From: Nocardia sp. NBC_01327
Lineage (GTDB): Bacteria > Actinomycetota > Actinomycetes > Mycobacteriales > Mycobacteriaceae
Assembly (NCBI RefSeq): GCF_035958815.1
Contig: NZ_CP108383.1
Coordinates: 558,001-622,000, forward strand
DNA length: 64,000 bases
Direction: 5' to 3'
Below, piece by piece: positions 1 through 8,435 of this stretch (its first letter is position 1; each line of letters starts with the position of its first letter). The position numbers and the translations under genes were made by a program. Below the pieces are notes generated by a model. The model was not told where the DNA came from. It did not search any database and saw nothing but the letters and a program-made list of their open reading frames with translations.

Positions 1-1010
1 TCGCCCGCCGATCCGGAGGCAGACCCCGAGGCGGACCCGGAGGCCGATCCCGACGCCGATCCGGAGGCAGACCCCGAAGCGCTGGTGAACAGCGGCAGCG
101 GCCCGGGGACAGGCAGCGATCCGGTGATGACCGACGGTTCGAAGAAGGCGATGTGCCGGAACCCGCCCGGCGCGGACTGCTCGCCGGAACGGATGGCGGC
201 CATGGCCCGGCGATAGAAATTGCCGAGCAGCACGTAATCGTCGAGACCCGGAATCAGGCCCGGATTCGGTTCATTGAGCAGGTCGTAGCCGGCGATGGCC
301 GGATCGTTCGCGAAGCGTGCCGCCACCGCCGCCCAGGTATTCACCAGTTCGGTCTGGACGCCGTTGACGTCGAGGTAGAAGTTCGCGAACGAGGCCTGCA
401 CCGCCGCCGAGAGTTCGCGTTTGCTCACCCGGCAGGTGGCGCTCGTGCCGACCAGGGCGGTCGCCCATGCGGGCGCGCCGTCCCAGCCGACGCCGGGCTG
501 GGTGAAGGGCGGGCAGTAGACGCCGTCGGGCGTGTTCACCGCGACACCCCAGGCGTCCTGGTGCATATCGAGCAGGACGTAGATGTCGTGTGCCCGCGCC
601 CAGGCGACGGCCTGGGCGATGCGATCGAGATAGTTCTGATCGATATGGCCACGAGTGGGTTCGAGTGCGGACCAGCTGATTATGAGACGCACCACATTCG
701 AGCCGAGTGCCGCGATACGGAGGAAGTCGTCTTCGGTCAGTGTGGTGGTGGCGGGCAGGTCGGGCCATTCCTGGTAGTACTGCCCGGCACTGTTGACATT
801 GACGCCGCGCAGCAGCACGGTGCGACCGGTGTCATCGGCGATGCGGGCGCCCTGTCCCATGACCGCGTGTAGCGGACGTTGTACCTGGTCTGCGGTGGTA
901 TCGGTGAGCGGGGTGGCATGGACGACGGGTGTGCTGCCGGCGAGCGGAATTGCCAAGGTGGCGAGGGTGATCAGTACTCGGCGGCGCAATGTGAAATATG
1001 TTCTGGTCAT
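1..1010 (-). CDS. Secreted glycoside hydrolase family 5 (endoglycoceramidase-like), 3' end outside window
   Basis: The minus-strand frame opens at ATG 1010 and runs off the left edge after about 336 codons. Residues 8-31 look like a Tat/Sec signal peptide (LRRRV followed by a hydrophobic stretch ending VVHA). The body matches the GH5 fold: LLRGVN near residue 67, DMHQDAW near 149, and LLNEP with Glu247 as the expected acid/base. The predicted nucleophile Glu should lie beyond the edge. From about residue 308 the protein enters a Ser-Gly-Ser-Ala repeat (positions 1-85), which is unusual inside a GH5 domain. The likely substrate is a beta-glycoside or glycolipid outside the cell. The family is fairly sure; the substrate is inferred. 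Confidence 0.8.
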   Translation of the reverse strand, partial: MTRTYFTLRRRVLITLATLAIPLAGSTPVVHATPLTDTTADQVQRPLHAVMGQGARIADDTGRTVLLRGVNVNSAGQYYQEWPDLPATTTLTEDDFLRIAALGSNVVRLIISWSALEPTRGHIDQNYLDRIAQAVAWARAHDIYVLLDMHQDAWGVAVNTPDGVYCPPFTQPGVGWDGAPAWATALVGTSATCRVSKRELSAAVQASFANFYLDVNGVQTELVNTWAAVAARFANDPAIAGYDLLNEPNPGLIPGLDDYVLLGNFYRRAMAAIRSGEQSAPGGFRHIAFFEPSVITGSLPVPGPLPLFTSASGSASGSASGSASGSASGSASGSAG

Positions 1011-1276
1011 TTGACCAGGAGACGCTAGCAGCCCGCCGCGAATCCGCGCGCGGAAACTGAAATCGGACAAGTTGTGATCGCCGCGTAGCGCTTCCGGAAT
1101 CGTCCCTTTATTGTTGACGGCGTTGTGTCGCTGATCTCTGTCGAGCGGTCTGTTTTGCACATCTCATACGGGGCGGTTACTTCGGTTAACCCCCAGTGCA
1201 CTCGATCGTCATCCAGCGCAGACACCATGAACGGGAATCGGGACGGCCGTCTCGGGCAGGCGTGAACTGGAGCAGT

Positions 1277-2173
1277 ATGCGGTTGAAAAGAATTGTCGCG
1301 GCTGCGGGCGCAGCAGCGAGTGTGCTCATGTCGGGAATCGTGCTCGGCAGCGGGCCTGTTACGGCCGATCCGGGATGCCCGGTCATGTACACGGTAGCCA
1401 TTCCGGGTACCTGGGAAACCGGCCACGACAAGACTCCCCAGCCCGGCATGCTGGCCGGGGTTACCAACGGGCTACCCGGCGAGGTCGACTATGTGACCTA
1501 TGCCGCCACCGCGTTCCCCTGGGAAGGCGATGTGTACGGCGCCTCCAAGAAGGAAGCGACCGACAATGCCCGCGGCCTGGTCCAGGCCATGGGCCAGCGT
1601 TGCCCGGGGACCAAGATCTCCATCGCCGGCTACAGCCAGGGCGCCGACGCCGCGGGTGATCTGGCCGCCGAGATCGGCTCCGGCCTCGGCGTGGTGCCGC
1701 CGGACCGCATCGCGGCCGTCGCACTGATCTCCGATCCGCGTCGTTCCGCGACCGATGCCCAGGTCGGCCCGATCGCGCCCGGCGCCGGTGCGGGCGGCGC
1801 CCGGGTCGGCGGCTTCGGCTTCGTCTCGGATCGGGTGCGTACCGTGTGCGCGGTCGGCGATCTGTACTGCGCCACCGAGCCGACGGACTTCATCAGCCGC
1901 TTCGCCGGATTCCTGGCGCAGACCTCTGATCCGAATCCCGCGAACATCTGGCGCTATCAGCTCGAGATCGGCTCGATCATCAACGATCTGATGGCACAGG
2001 GCGGCATCCCGGTATTGCAGTCACAGCTCAGCATGGGCGCGAACGAAGAGCGGGCCGCGCAGTTCGAGCAGTTCTTCAAGACCGGCGAGCACACCAGTTA
2101 CGGCTCGTACCAGGTCGGCGGCGGTCAGACCGCCATCACCTGGATGCACAACTGGATTGCCAACGCCGCGTAA
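1277..2173 (+). CDS. Secreted cutinase family protein (serine esterase)
   Basis: This 298-residue protein starts at ATG 1277, where GGAG sits four bases upstream; in-frame starts upstream would extend it past the signal peptide. Residues 1-31 form a signal peptide ending in VTADP. The nucleophile elbow GYSQG lies near residue 120, and a cysteine-bounded CAVGDLYC (catalytic Asp region) and a C-terminal HTSYGSYQ (catalytic His region) complete the Ser/Asp/His triad of the cutinase/Culp family. Such proteins hydrolyse esters of lipids or polyesters outside the cell and are common in mycolic-acid bacteria. It is a single gene with its own terminator just after the stop. Confidence 0.93.
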   Translation: MRLKRIVAAAGAAASVLMSGIVLGSGPVTADPGCPVMYTVAIPGTWETGHDKTPQPGMLAGVTNGLPGEVDYVTYAATAFPWEGDVYGASKKEATDNARGLVQAMGQRCPGTKISIAGYSQGADAAGDLAAEIGSGLGVVPPDRIAAVALISDPRRSATDAQVGPIAPGAGAGGARVGGFGFVSDRVRTVCAVGDLYCATEPTDFISRFAGFLAQTSDPNPANIWRYQLEIGSIINDLMAQGGIPVLQSQLSMGANEERAAQFEQFFKTGEHTSYGSYQVGGGQTAITWMHNWIANAA

Positions 2174-2194
2174 CCGCTGCTCTCAGCAGGATGG

Positions 2195-2224
2195 AAAGGC
2201 CGCTCCCGACGGGGGCGGCCTTTC
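2195..2224. terminator. Intrinsic terminator after the cutinase gene
   Basis: An AAAGGCCGC arm pairs with GCGGCCTTT across a short loop, 21 bases after the cutinase stop. It can act for the plus strand, and weakly for the secreted-protein gene on the minus strand. Confidence 0.75.
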
Positions 2225-2295
2225 GTCGCTGAATAGGTGTGCAGTACTGCGCAATTCAGGCCCCGGCACTGAGTTCACGCATATCGCCGGGCGGG

Positions 2296-2616
2296 TTAGC
2301 CGAAGGAGCCGGTGCTCGGCGGGGTCCAGACCGGCGGCTGGTTCTGGTCGCCGCCACCCTGCCAGTTACCCGGGTTCCCACCCTGCCAGTTGCCATCGTG
2401 ATCGTGGTCGTGACGGTGGTCGCGATCGCCACCGTGGCCCTGCCAGTCCTGATCGACCTGCTGGGCGACGACGGGCGAGGAGTCCGGGGTCGCCGCGGAG
2501 GCGGTGGCGGGGAGAGCGAAGAGCGCGAGCGGCACGACGGCCAAGGCGCCGGCGGCGGCGAGGCGCATTCCCAGGCGACGCTTGCGGGGGGCGGTCGAGC
2601 TCATGGAAGTAGGCAT
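2296..2616 (-). CDS. Small secreted His/Asp/Gly-rich protein
   Basis: A 106-residue protein starts at ATG 2616 with AGGA six bases upstream. Residues 9-41 are a clear signal peptide (RKRR, hydrophobic core, ATASA). The mature part is low complexity: a HDHDHD-type run, then three NWQGG-like units and a proline-rich tail. No family is recognised. The His/Asp run could bind metal ions, but that is inference. It stands alone between the cutinase and the phosphatase. Confidence 0.75.
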   Translation of the reverse strand: MPTSMSSTAPRKRRLGMRLAAAGALAVVPLALFALPATASAATPDSSPVVAQQVDQDWQGHGGDRDHRHDHDHDGNWQGGNPGNWQGGGDQNQPPVWTPPSTGSFG

Positions 2617-2727
2617 CGGAAATCCTTTCGCAGAAACCGAGTCGCTATCCGCGACCCGTGTCCCCTATACAAGTCCGCGGCTCTGGGAGCCCGATGCGAC
2701 GACTCTGGGAGTCGTCTGTGCGACCGT

Positions 2728-3354
2728 TCAGTCCCGGCCCGCGCGATTGCGCGGCAGCAGATCCCACACGTGTGCGTTCTCGTTCACCGTGGCGGCCGTG
2801 CGGCGGCCGGTGCGGGAGTACAGGATCCGCGTGATCGAGCAGTAGTCGATCGGGAAGGTCAGCGGGCGCTCGAGCCCCAAAACGTCCTGGAGCAGCACGT
2901 TTATCACGCCGCCGTGGGCGAAGACCACCACGGTGTCGGCCGGGTCGGCAGTGGCCGCAATGCTCGCGACACTGTCGAGGACCCGTGCGGTGAAGGCGGG
3001 CCCGTCGATCTGGTCGGGCAGGTAACCGGCCTTGATGCGGTCGTAGACGTCCTTGAAATCGCGCTGGGCGTCCTCGATCGGGATATACGCGGGAAGATCA
3101 CGGTCGTACTCGGCGAGACCGTCCAGGACCGCGATATCCAGGCCGAGCTTCTCGGCGGTGGGCCGGGCGGTTTCGCGGGCGCGTAGCTGCGGACTGCTGA
3201 CCACCCGCGCGATCCGGTGCTGCGCGAGCGCGGCCGGAACCCGGGCCGCCTGTTCGGCCCCGATGGCGGTGAGATCGGGGTCGGCTGGGCCCGAGACCCC
3301 CTGGACGCGGGCGGGCTGAGCATGGCGGACGAGGATCAACTGCACCTCTTCCAC
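2728..3354 (-). CDS. Histidine phosphatase family protein
   Basis: The 208-residue protein opens with VQLILVRHAQPA, the RH signature whose His is phosphorylated during catalysis. The second catalytic His lies in VVFAHGGVINVLL near residue 146. Its length is normal for a cytoplasmic phosphoglycerate-mutase-like phosphatase. The substrate cannot be told from sequence. It follows lysX on the same strand after a 52-base gap and may be co-transcribed with it. Confidence 0.9.
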   Translation of the reverse strand: MEEVQLILVRHAQPARVQGVSGPADPDLTAIGAEQAARVPAALAQHRIARVVSSPQLRARETARPTAEKLGLDIAVLDGLAEYDRDLPAYIPIEDAQRDFKDVYDRIKAGYLPDQIDGPAFTARVLDSVASIAATADPADTVVVFAHGGVINVLLQDVLGLERPLTFPIDYCSITRILYSRTGRRTAATVNENAHVWDLLPRNRAGRD

Positions 3355-3406
3355 TCTGCCGCACCGCTCCGCGCTGTCCAGGGGTGGGGGCCGGACGGGT
3401 TTCGTC

Positions 3407-6400
3407 CTATCCGGTCCGGGGTTTCACCAGCGGGAACGGCAGCGTCTCGCGGATACTGCGCCCGGTGAGGAGCATGATCACCCGGTCCACGCCCACGCCG
3501 AGACCACCGGTCGGCGGCATGGCGTGCTCGAGGGCCTGCAGGAAGTCCTCGTCGAGTTCCATGGCCTCCGGATCGCCGCCCGCGGCCAGCATGGACTGTT
3601 CGGTGAGGCGTTTGCGCTGCTCCACCGGATCGGTCAATTCGCTGTAGGCCGTGCCCAATTCGACACCCCAGGCGACCAGATCCCAGCGTTCGGTGACACC
3701 CGCGATATGGCGGTGCGCCCGGGTCAGCGGGGAGACGGAGGTGGGGAAGTCGATATAGAAGGTCGGCTCCTGGGTCTCCGACTCGACCAGATGCTCGTAC
3801 ATCTCGAGCACGAGTTGCCCGGCGTCCCAGCCCAATTGCCACGGGACCCCGGCCTTGTCGCACAGCACCCGCAGGCGGTCCTCGTCGGTGTCCGGGGTGA
3901 TGGTCTCGCCGAGCTTGTCCGAGACCGCGCCGTGCACGGTCTTCACCGGCCAGTCGCCGGAGATGTCGACCTCGGCCAGCGTGCCGTCCGCACCCGGTCG
4001 CATAGCCACCATCTTGCCGTTGGCGGCGACCGCCGCCTCCTGGATGAGCTGGCGGCAGGCGTGCATCATGCGTTCGTAATCACTGTGCGCCTCATAGGCT
4101 TCCAGGATGGTGAACTCGGGATTGTGGCTGTAGTCCACACCCTCGTTGCGGAAGACGCGGCCGAGTTCGAACACCTTCTCCATACCGCCCACGCACAATT
4201 TCTTGAGGTACAGCTCGGGTGCGATGCGCAGGTACAGGTCGAGGTCGTAGGCATTGATGTGGGTGGTGAACGGGGTGGCATTGGCGCCGCCGTGCACCTG
4301 CTGCAGGACCGGGGTCTCGACCTCCATGAAGCCCCACCCGTGCAGGGTGTCGCGCAGCGAGCGCACCACCGCGCTGCGCTTGGCCATCACCTCGCGGATA
4401 TCGGTGTTGATGGCCATATCGACGTAGCGCTGCCGGACCCGGGCCTCGGGATCGGCGAGGCCCTTCCACTTGTCGGGCAGCGGGTGCAGGCATTTGCCGA
4501 GCATCCGCCAGTCCGCGGCGAGCAGGGATAGCTCACCGCTGCGGCTGCGCCCGATCTGACCGCTCATCTCGATGAGATCGCCGAGATCGAAGAACTGGTC
4601 GAAGTCCGCGCTGCGATCCGCGCCGACCCGGCCGCGGTCGATGACCAGCTGGATCTCCCCGGACCAGTCGCGCAGCAGTGCGAAGGTGACGCCGCCGTAA
4701 TCGCGAATCCGCAAGAGCCGCCCGCAGACTCGCACCGTGGTGCCCATCGGCGAATTGCGCGCGGCGGTCACCGTATGGGTGGGCGGATAGGCGACGGGGT
4801 AGGCGTCGACGCCGGAATCCTCGAGCCGCTTGAGCTTGTCCATGCGCACCCGCACCTGTTCGGGGCGGCGCGGTCCGGACTCCTCCAGGTCCTCCGGCGG
4901 GAGGTCGGGGAGGCTGCCGTCGGCGTGCAGGCCGGTCATGGTCGGCGGCACCGAGGAGCGCAGACCGGTGTGCGCGGACACGTCGGGCTCCTTGCCGAAC
5001 CGCGGCAGGAAGCCTTCGGCGAGCGCACTGGCGATGGCGACGCGCGGCAGATGCCGGCGTTCCTCGAAGAGCGAGAAGCGCGGCACCCAATCCGGTTGGT
5101 ATTTCACATTGGAGCGGTAGAGGGCCTCCAGCTGATACCAGCGGGAGAAGAACATGAGCACACCGCGCCACAGCCGCAGTACGGGTCCCGCGCCGATGCG
5201 GCCGCCCTCCTCGAACACCGCGCGGAAGACCGCGAAGTTCAACGAGATCCGGGTGATGCCGTACTGCTCGGAATTGAGCGCCAGCTTGGAGATCATCAAT
5301 TCCATGACGCCGTTGGGACTTTGGCGATCACGGCGCATGACATCCAGGGAGACGCCGGTGCGGCCCCACGGCACGAGTGACAGCAGGCCGAGCACGCGGT
5401 CGTCGGCGTCGACCGCCTCGACCAGCAGGCAGTCGCCGTCGAGCGGATCGCCGAGGCGGTCCAGCGCCATGGAGAAGCCGCGTTCGGTCTCGGTATCGCG
5501 CCAGGCGTCGGCGCGGCGCAGCACCTCGCGCATCTCCTCCGGCTCGAGCTCCTTGTGCCGGCGCACGCGCACGGTGATGCCCTGTTTGGCGAGCCGGTTC
5601 ACGGCCTGCCGGACCTGTTTCATCTCCGGTCCGGCGAGCGAGAAGGTGCGGGTCTCCAGAATGGCTTCGTCACCGAGCCGCAGCGCCGACAGTCCGGCGC
5701 GCCGGTAGGCGGTGGCGCCCAGTTCGCTCGCGCCCATGACGGCCGGGGCCCAGCCGTACTGGTCGGCCAGCCGGAGCCAGGCGTCGATGGCGTGCGGCCA
5801 CGATTCCTTCTGGCCGATGGGATCACCGGAGGCCAGGCAGACGCCCAATTCGACGCGATAGGTCAGGGCGGCCTGCCCGTTGGGTGCGAACACCACGGCC
5901 TTGTCGCGGCGGGTGGCGAAGTAGCCGAGCGAGTCTTCGACGTCGGACCGCTCCAGCAGTCCGCGCAGCGCGGATTCGTCGAGTCCGGTGAGGGCATTGG
6001 AGGCGCGCTGCGAACGGAACAGCACCGCCACCGCCGCCAGCAGCGCGACCGCGCCGAACAGGCCCAGCAGCAGGTTCACCAGATGCGGCGGATGCCCGTC
6101 GAAGTCGTCATTGCTGACCAGGATGGCGCCGGTCACCCGGGACACCGCCCACAGCGGCCGCTGTTCGTCGGCGGGCAGGCTGCCGGGGAACAGTTGCACC
6201 AGACCCCAGCCGGCCACACAGCCGAGCGCCAGCCCACCGGCCAGCACCCCGACCGCGCGCACGATCGCGCCGCTGCGGACCCGGGTGTAGAACTCGGACC
6301 AGGCCGCGATCAGCACCGCGATCACCGACAGGTGCACGACCAGCGCGACCAGCGCGTTGAGATCGCCCTCGGAGGCGAAGTCCAGTGCGTTGGCGATCGA

Positions 6401-6772
6401 GAACACCGCCATATAGCCGCACAGCAGCCACCAGGCGATGCGCTTGCGGCTCGCGGTGGCGCCGGCCAGCAGACCCACCACCAGCGCCCAGACCAGCGAG
6501 GTGTCCGGCGAGTCGAAGTAGTAGGTGTCGAGATAGTGCCGTAGCGACTGGGTCAGGAAGCGCAGACCGGGCGAAATACTCCACAGTGCGCAAAGGAGGG
6601 CGTAGACGCCCAGAATCGTCCCAGCGACATGTGGAACCTCACGGAGACGGCCGTGTCCGCGGTGCGGCACCTCAGGCGACCGCGTCTCCGGTCTGTATGC
6701 GATGTCCTGGTGTTGCCGGTCCTGCGTCGAAGTCACCGCACCAGTGTGTATGTTGCCGTCGCCCATGTGCAC
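3407..6772 (-). CDS. lysX: Bifunctional lysylphosphatidylglycerol synthetase / lysine-tRNA ligase
   Basis: This 1121-residue membrane protein joins an MprF-like N-terminal half to a class II lysyl-tRNA synthetase. Residues 45-260 hold about six to seven membrane segments, followed by a DUF2156 lysyl-transfer domain (about 270-600). The C-terminal 500 residues carry an OB-fold, class II motif 2 ([15 protein letters not shown]) and motif 3 ([15 protein letters not shown]). It charges tRNA-Lys and transfers lysine to phosphatidylglycerol, which raises resistance to cationic peptides; M. tuberculosis LysX has the same architecture and similar size. The start is uncertain: GTG 6772 gives MHMGD and ATG 6766 is close by, with no strong ribosome-binding site for either. 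It diverges from the S4 gene. Confidence 0.95.
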   Translation of the reverse strand: MHMGDGNIHTGAVTSTQDRQHQDIAYRPETRSPEVPHRGHGRLREVPHVAGTILGVYALLCALWSISPGLRFLTQSLRHYLDTYYFDSPDTSLVWALVVGLLAGATASRKRIAWWLLCGYMAVFSIANALDFASEGDLNALVALVVHLSVIAVLIAAWSEFYTRVRSGAIVRAVGVLAGGLALGCVAGWGLVQLFPGSLPADEQRPLWAVSRVTGAILVSNDDFDGHPPHLVNLLLGLFGAVALLAAVAVLFRSQRASNALTGLDESALRGLLERSDVEDSLGYFATRRDKAVVFAPNGQAALTYRVELGVCLASGDPIGQKESWPHAIDAWLRLADQYGWAPAVMGASELGATAYRRAGLSALRLGDEAILETRTFSLAGPEMKQVRQAVNRLAKQGITVRVRRHKELEPEEMREVLRRADAWRDTETERGFSMALDRLGDPLDGDCLLVEAVDADDRVLGLLSLVPWGRTGVSLDVMRRDRQSPNGVMELMISKLALNSEQYGITRISLNFAVFRAVFEEGGRIGAGPVLRLWRGVLMFFSRWYQLEALYRSNVKYQPDWVPRFSLFEERRHLPRVAIASALAEGFLPRFGKEPDVSAHTGLRSSVPPTMTGLHADGSLPDLPPEDLEESGPRRPEQVRVRMDKLKRLEDSGVDAYPVAYPPTHTVTAARNSPMGTTVRVCGRLLRIRDYGGVTFALLRDWSGEIQLVIDRGRVGADRSADFDQFFDLGDLIEMSGQIGRSRSGELSLLAADWRMLGKCLHPLPDKWKGLADPEARVRQRYVDMAINTDIREVMAKRSAVVRSLRDTLHGWGFMEVETPVLQQVHGGANATPFTTHINAYDLDLYLRIAPELYLKKLCVGGMEKVFELGRVFRNEGVDYSHNPEFTILEAYEAHSDYERMMHACRQLIQEAAVAANGKMVAMRPGADGTLAEVDISGDWPVKTVHGAVSDKLGETITPDTDEDRLRVLCDKAGVPWQLGWDAGQLVLEMYEHLVESETQEPTFYIDFPTSVSPLTRAHRHIAGVTERWDLVAWGVELGTAYSELTDPVEQRKRLTEQSMLAAGGDPEAMELDEDFLQALEHAMPPTGGLGVGVDRVIMLLTGRSIRETLPFPLVKPRTG

Positions 6773-6867
6773 TCGGAACCCGGTTCGTGTCTTGTAGTCG
6801 GCGTGTGCCGCTGAGTGACGAGGGCGGCGTTTGGCGGTCCCGGAGGCCGCGGGTGAGGATGTACCTC

Positions 6868-7095
6868 ATGTCGGATCCAGTCGAAGTGCCGATCGAAGAC
6901 GATGTCATTCGACTCGGCCAATTCTTGAAACTGGCGAACCTCATCGATTCCGGAGCGGAAGCGAAGACGGTCATCGCCGAGGGACTGGTGCGGGTAAATG
7001 ACGAGGTAGAGCTACGTCGCGGACGCCAATTGTTCGCCGGAGACGTGGTGCTGCTCGCCGGGCGCAAGGTCCGGGTGGCGGGCCGCCGGCGATAG
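6868..7095 (+). CDS. S4-domain RNA-binding protein (YaaA/RlbA-like)
   Basis: A 75-residue protein made almost only of an S4 RNA-binding fold: IRLGQFLKLANLIDSG, then AEGLVRVNDEVE and a basic tail. ATG 6868 was chosen because GAGG at 6855-6858 is correctly spaced for it but abuts the upstream ATG 6859. Proteins of this kind associate with ribosomal RNA. It diverges from lysX. Confidence 0.85.
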   Translation: MSDPVEVPIEDDVIRLGQFLKLANLIDSGAEAKTVIAEGLVRVNDEVELRRGRQLFAGDVVLLAGRKVRVAGRRR

Positions 7096-7201
7096 AACCG
7101 CCGCGGGCCCGGCCCCCGCCGCCCACCGCCTGCGGTGAAGCGAGGACCGGAGCCGCTGAGAATCTCCCTAGAGTCTCTCGAGAAGCAGTTCTCAGCATCC
7201 C

Positions 7202-7227
7202 TGAAAAGCCGTTTTCGGGGCTTTTCC
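7202..7227. terminator. Terminator between the convergent S4 gene and rraA
   Basis: GAAAAGCC pairs with GGCTTTTC around an eight-base loop. The stem lies between converging genes and its A/T-rich flanks fit a bidirectional terminator. Confidence 0.7.
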
Positions 7228-7238
7228 GGAAGCGGCGA

Positions 7239-7745
7239 TCAGTCTTCCGCGCGGACCACGATTCCGTCGTGATCGCTGTAGAGCACCTCGCCCGGCACGA
7301 AGGTCACACCGCCGAATTCGACGGGCACATCGCGCTCGCCGGATCCGGTCTGGGTGCTCTTGCGCGGGTTGGTGCCGAGCGCCTTGACGCCGATATCGAG
7401 GGTGCGCAGGATCGCCGAATCCCGCACCGCGCCATGGACGATGACACCGGCCCAGCCGTTGTCCACGCCGCGGCCCGCGATGATGTCGCCGACCAGTGCG
7501 GTGTGAATGCTCGCGCCGCCGTCCACGACCAGCACCCGGCCGTTGCCCGGCTCGCCGAGAGTCTGCTTGACCAGGAGGTTGTCCTGGAAACAGCGGATGG
7601 TCACGATGCGTCCGGAGAAGGCGGGCTGCCCGCCGAACTGGAGGAACTGGGTGTCGCAGCTGCGGATCCCGGGCCCGATCTCATCGGCCAGGTCTGCGGT
7701 CGCGACCACCTCTGCTTGGTTCTGAACACTGCCTGATTCGGTCAC
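7239..7745 (-). CDS. rraA: RraA family protein (RNase E inhibitor / aldolase fold)
   Basis: The 168-residue protein covers the full RraA fold. It carries [17 protein letters not shown] and [13 protein letters not shown], including the Gly-Arg and Asp positions conserved in the family, and ends in DHDGIVV. In E. coli RraA binds RNase E and slows RNA decay; many relatives are instead 4-hydroxy-4-methyl-2-oxoglutarate aldolases, so the role here is not settled. It is four bases downstream of the Ddn-like gene on the same strand and probably in one operon. Confidence 0.88.
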   Translation of the reverse strand: MTESGSVQNQAEVVATADLADEIGPGIRSCDTQFLQFGGQPAFSGRIVTIRCFQDNLLVKQTLGEPGNGRVLVVDGGASIHTALVGDIIAGRGVDNGWAGVIVHGAVRDSAILRTLDIGVKALGTNPRKSTQTGSGERDVPVEFGGVTFVPGEVLYSDHDGIVVRAED

Positions 7746-7749
7746 TCGC

Positions 7750-8256
7750 CTATCTTGTCAGGGCGAAAATGCGCAAATCACGCGCGGTGCGATTGCGGTA
7801 GGCGGTATAGGCCTGGGTGGTCTCCTCGAAGCGCGCGAAGATCTCCTGCTGCTTCGCCTCGTCCGAGACCCGGGTCGCCCGCACCGGAATCCGCTCGCCC
7901 GCGAGGATGATCTCGGCGGCCGGATTCGCGAGCAGGTTCCCGGTCCACGCCGGGTGGTGCTCCTGCCCGAAATTACTGCCGATCACATACAGCGTGTCGC
8001 CGTCGTGCACGTACAGCAGCGGGGTGGTGCGCGGCTGCCCGGATTTGCGCCCGGTGGTGGTGAGCAGGACGACCGGTGCGCCGATCGGGCCGAGCACCGT
8101 GTATTTGCCGCCGGTGCGCTGCAGCACTTTCCGGTCCAGGGGCGTCAGCTTGCGAATCACCAGCGAGCCGAGCTTGGTCGCGGCGAACGGGCTGGCGATG
8201 CGGGACAGAAGATTGGTGCGCGAACCCCAGATGCGGTCCGGAAACTGCTGACTCAT
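7750..8256 (-). CDS. Nitroreductase/deazaflavin (F420)-dependent oxidoreductase, Ddn-like
   Basis: Starting at ATG 8256 (MSQQFPDR) gives 168 residues; a longer open frame upstream has no start context. The core [15 protein letters not shown], then [16 protein letters not shown] and ANPAAEI, is typical of the split-barrel DUF385/Ddn family that uses F420H2. Relatives activate nitroimidazole prodrugs and may reduce quinones. Its partner rraA follows at once. Confidence 0.9.
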   Translation of the reverse strand: MSQQFPDRIWGSRTNLLSRIASPFAATKLGSLVIRKLTPLDRKVLQRTGGKYTVLGPIGAPVVLLTTTGRKSGQPRTTPLLYVHDGDTLYVIGSNFGQEHHPAWTGNLLANPAAEIILAGERIPVRATRVSDEAKQQEIFARFEETTQAYTAYRNRTARDLRIFALTR

Positions 8257-8435
8257 GCCGGAAACTGTAGTGCGCGTACCCGCCGCGCGAACCCCGGAAA
8301 CCCCGCCGGGGGACCCTGGAAACCCCCTGCGGCGTGCATATTCCGATGCATCTGTGCTGTACACGCGCGCATACTGAACGCATTGGCCCACCGGAGCAGG
8401 ACCGGTAGTCATTGGTTCGTGCGGAGGGGCATGGG

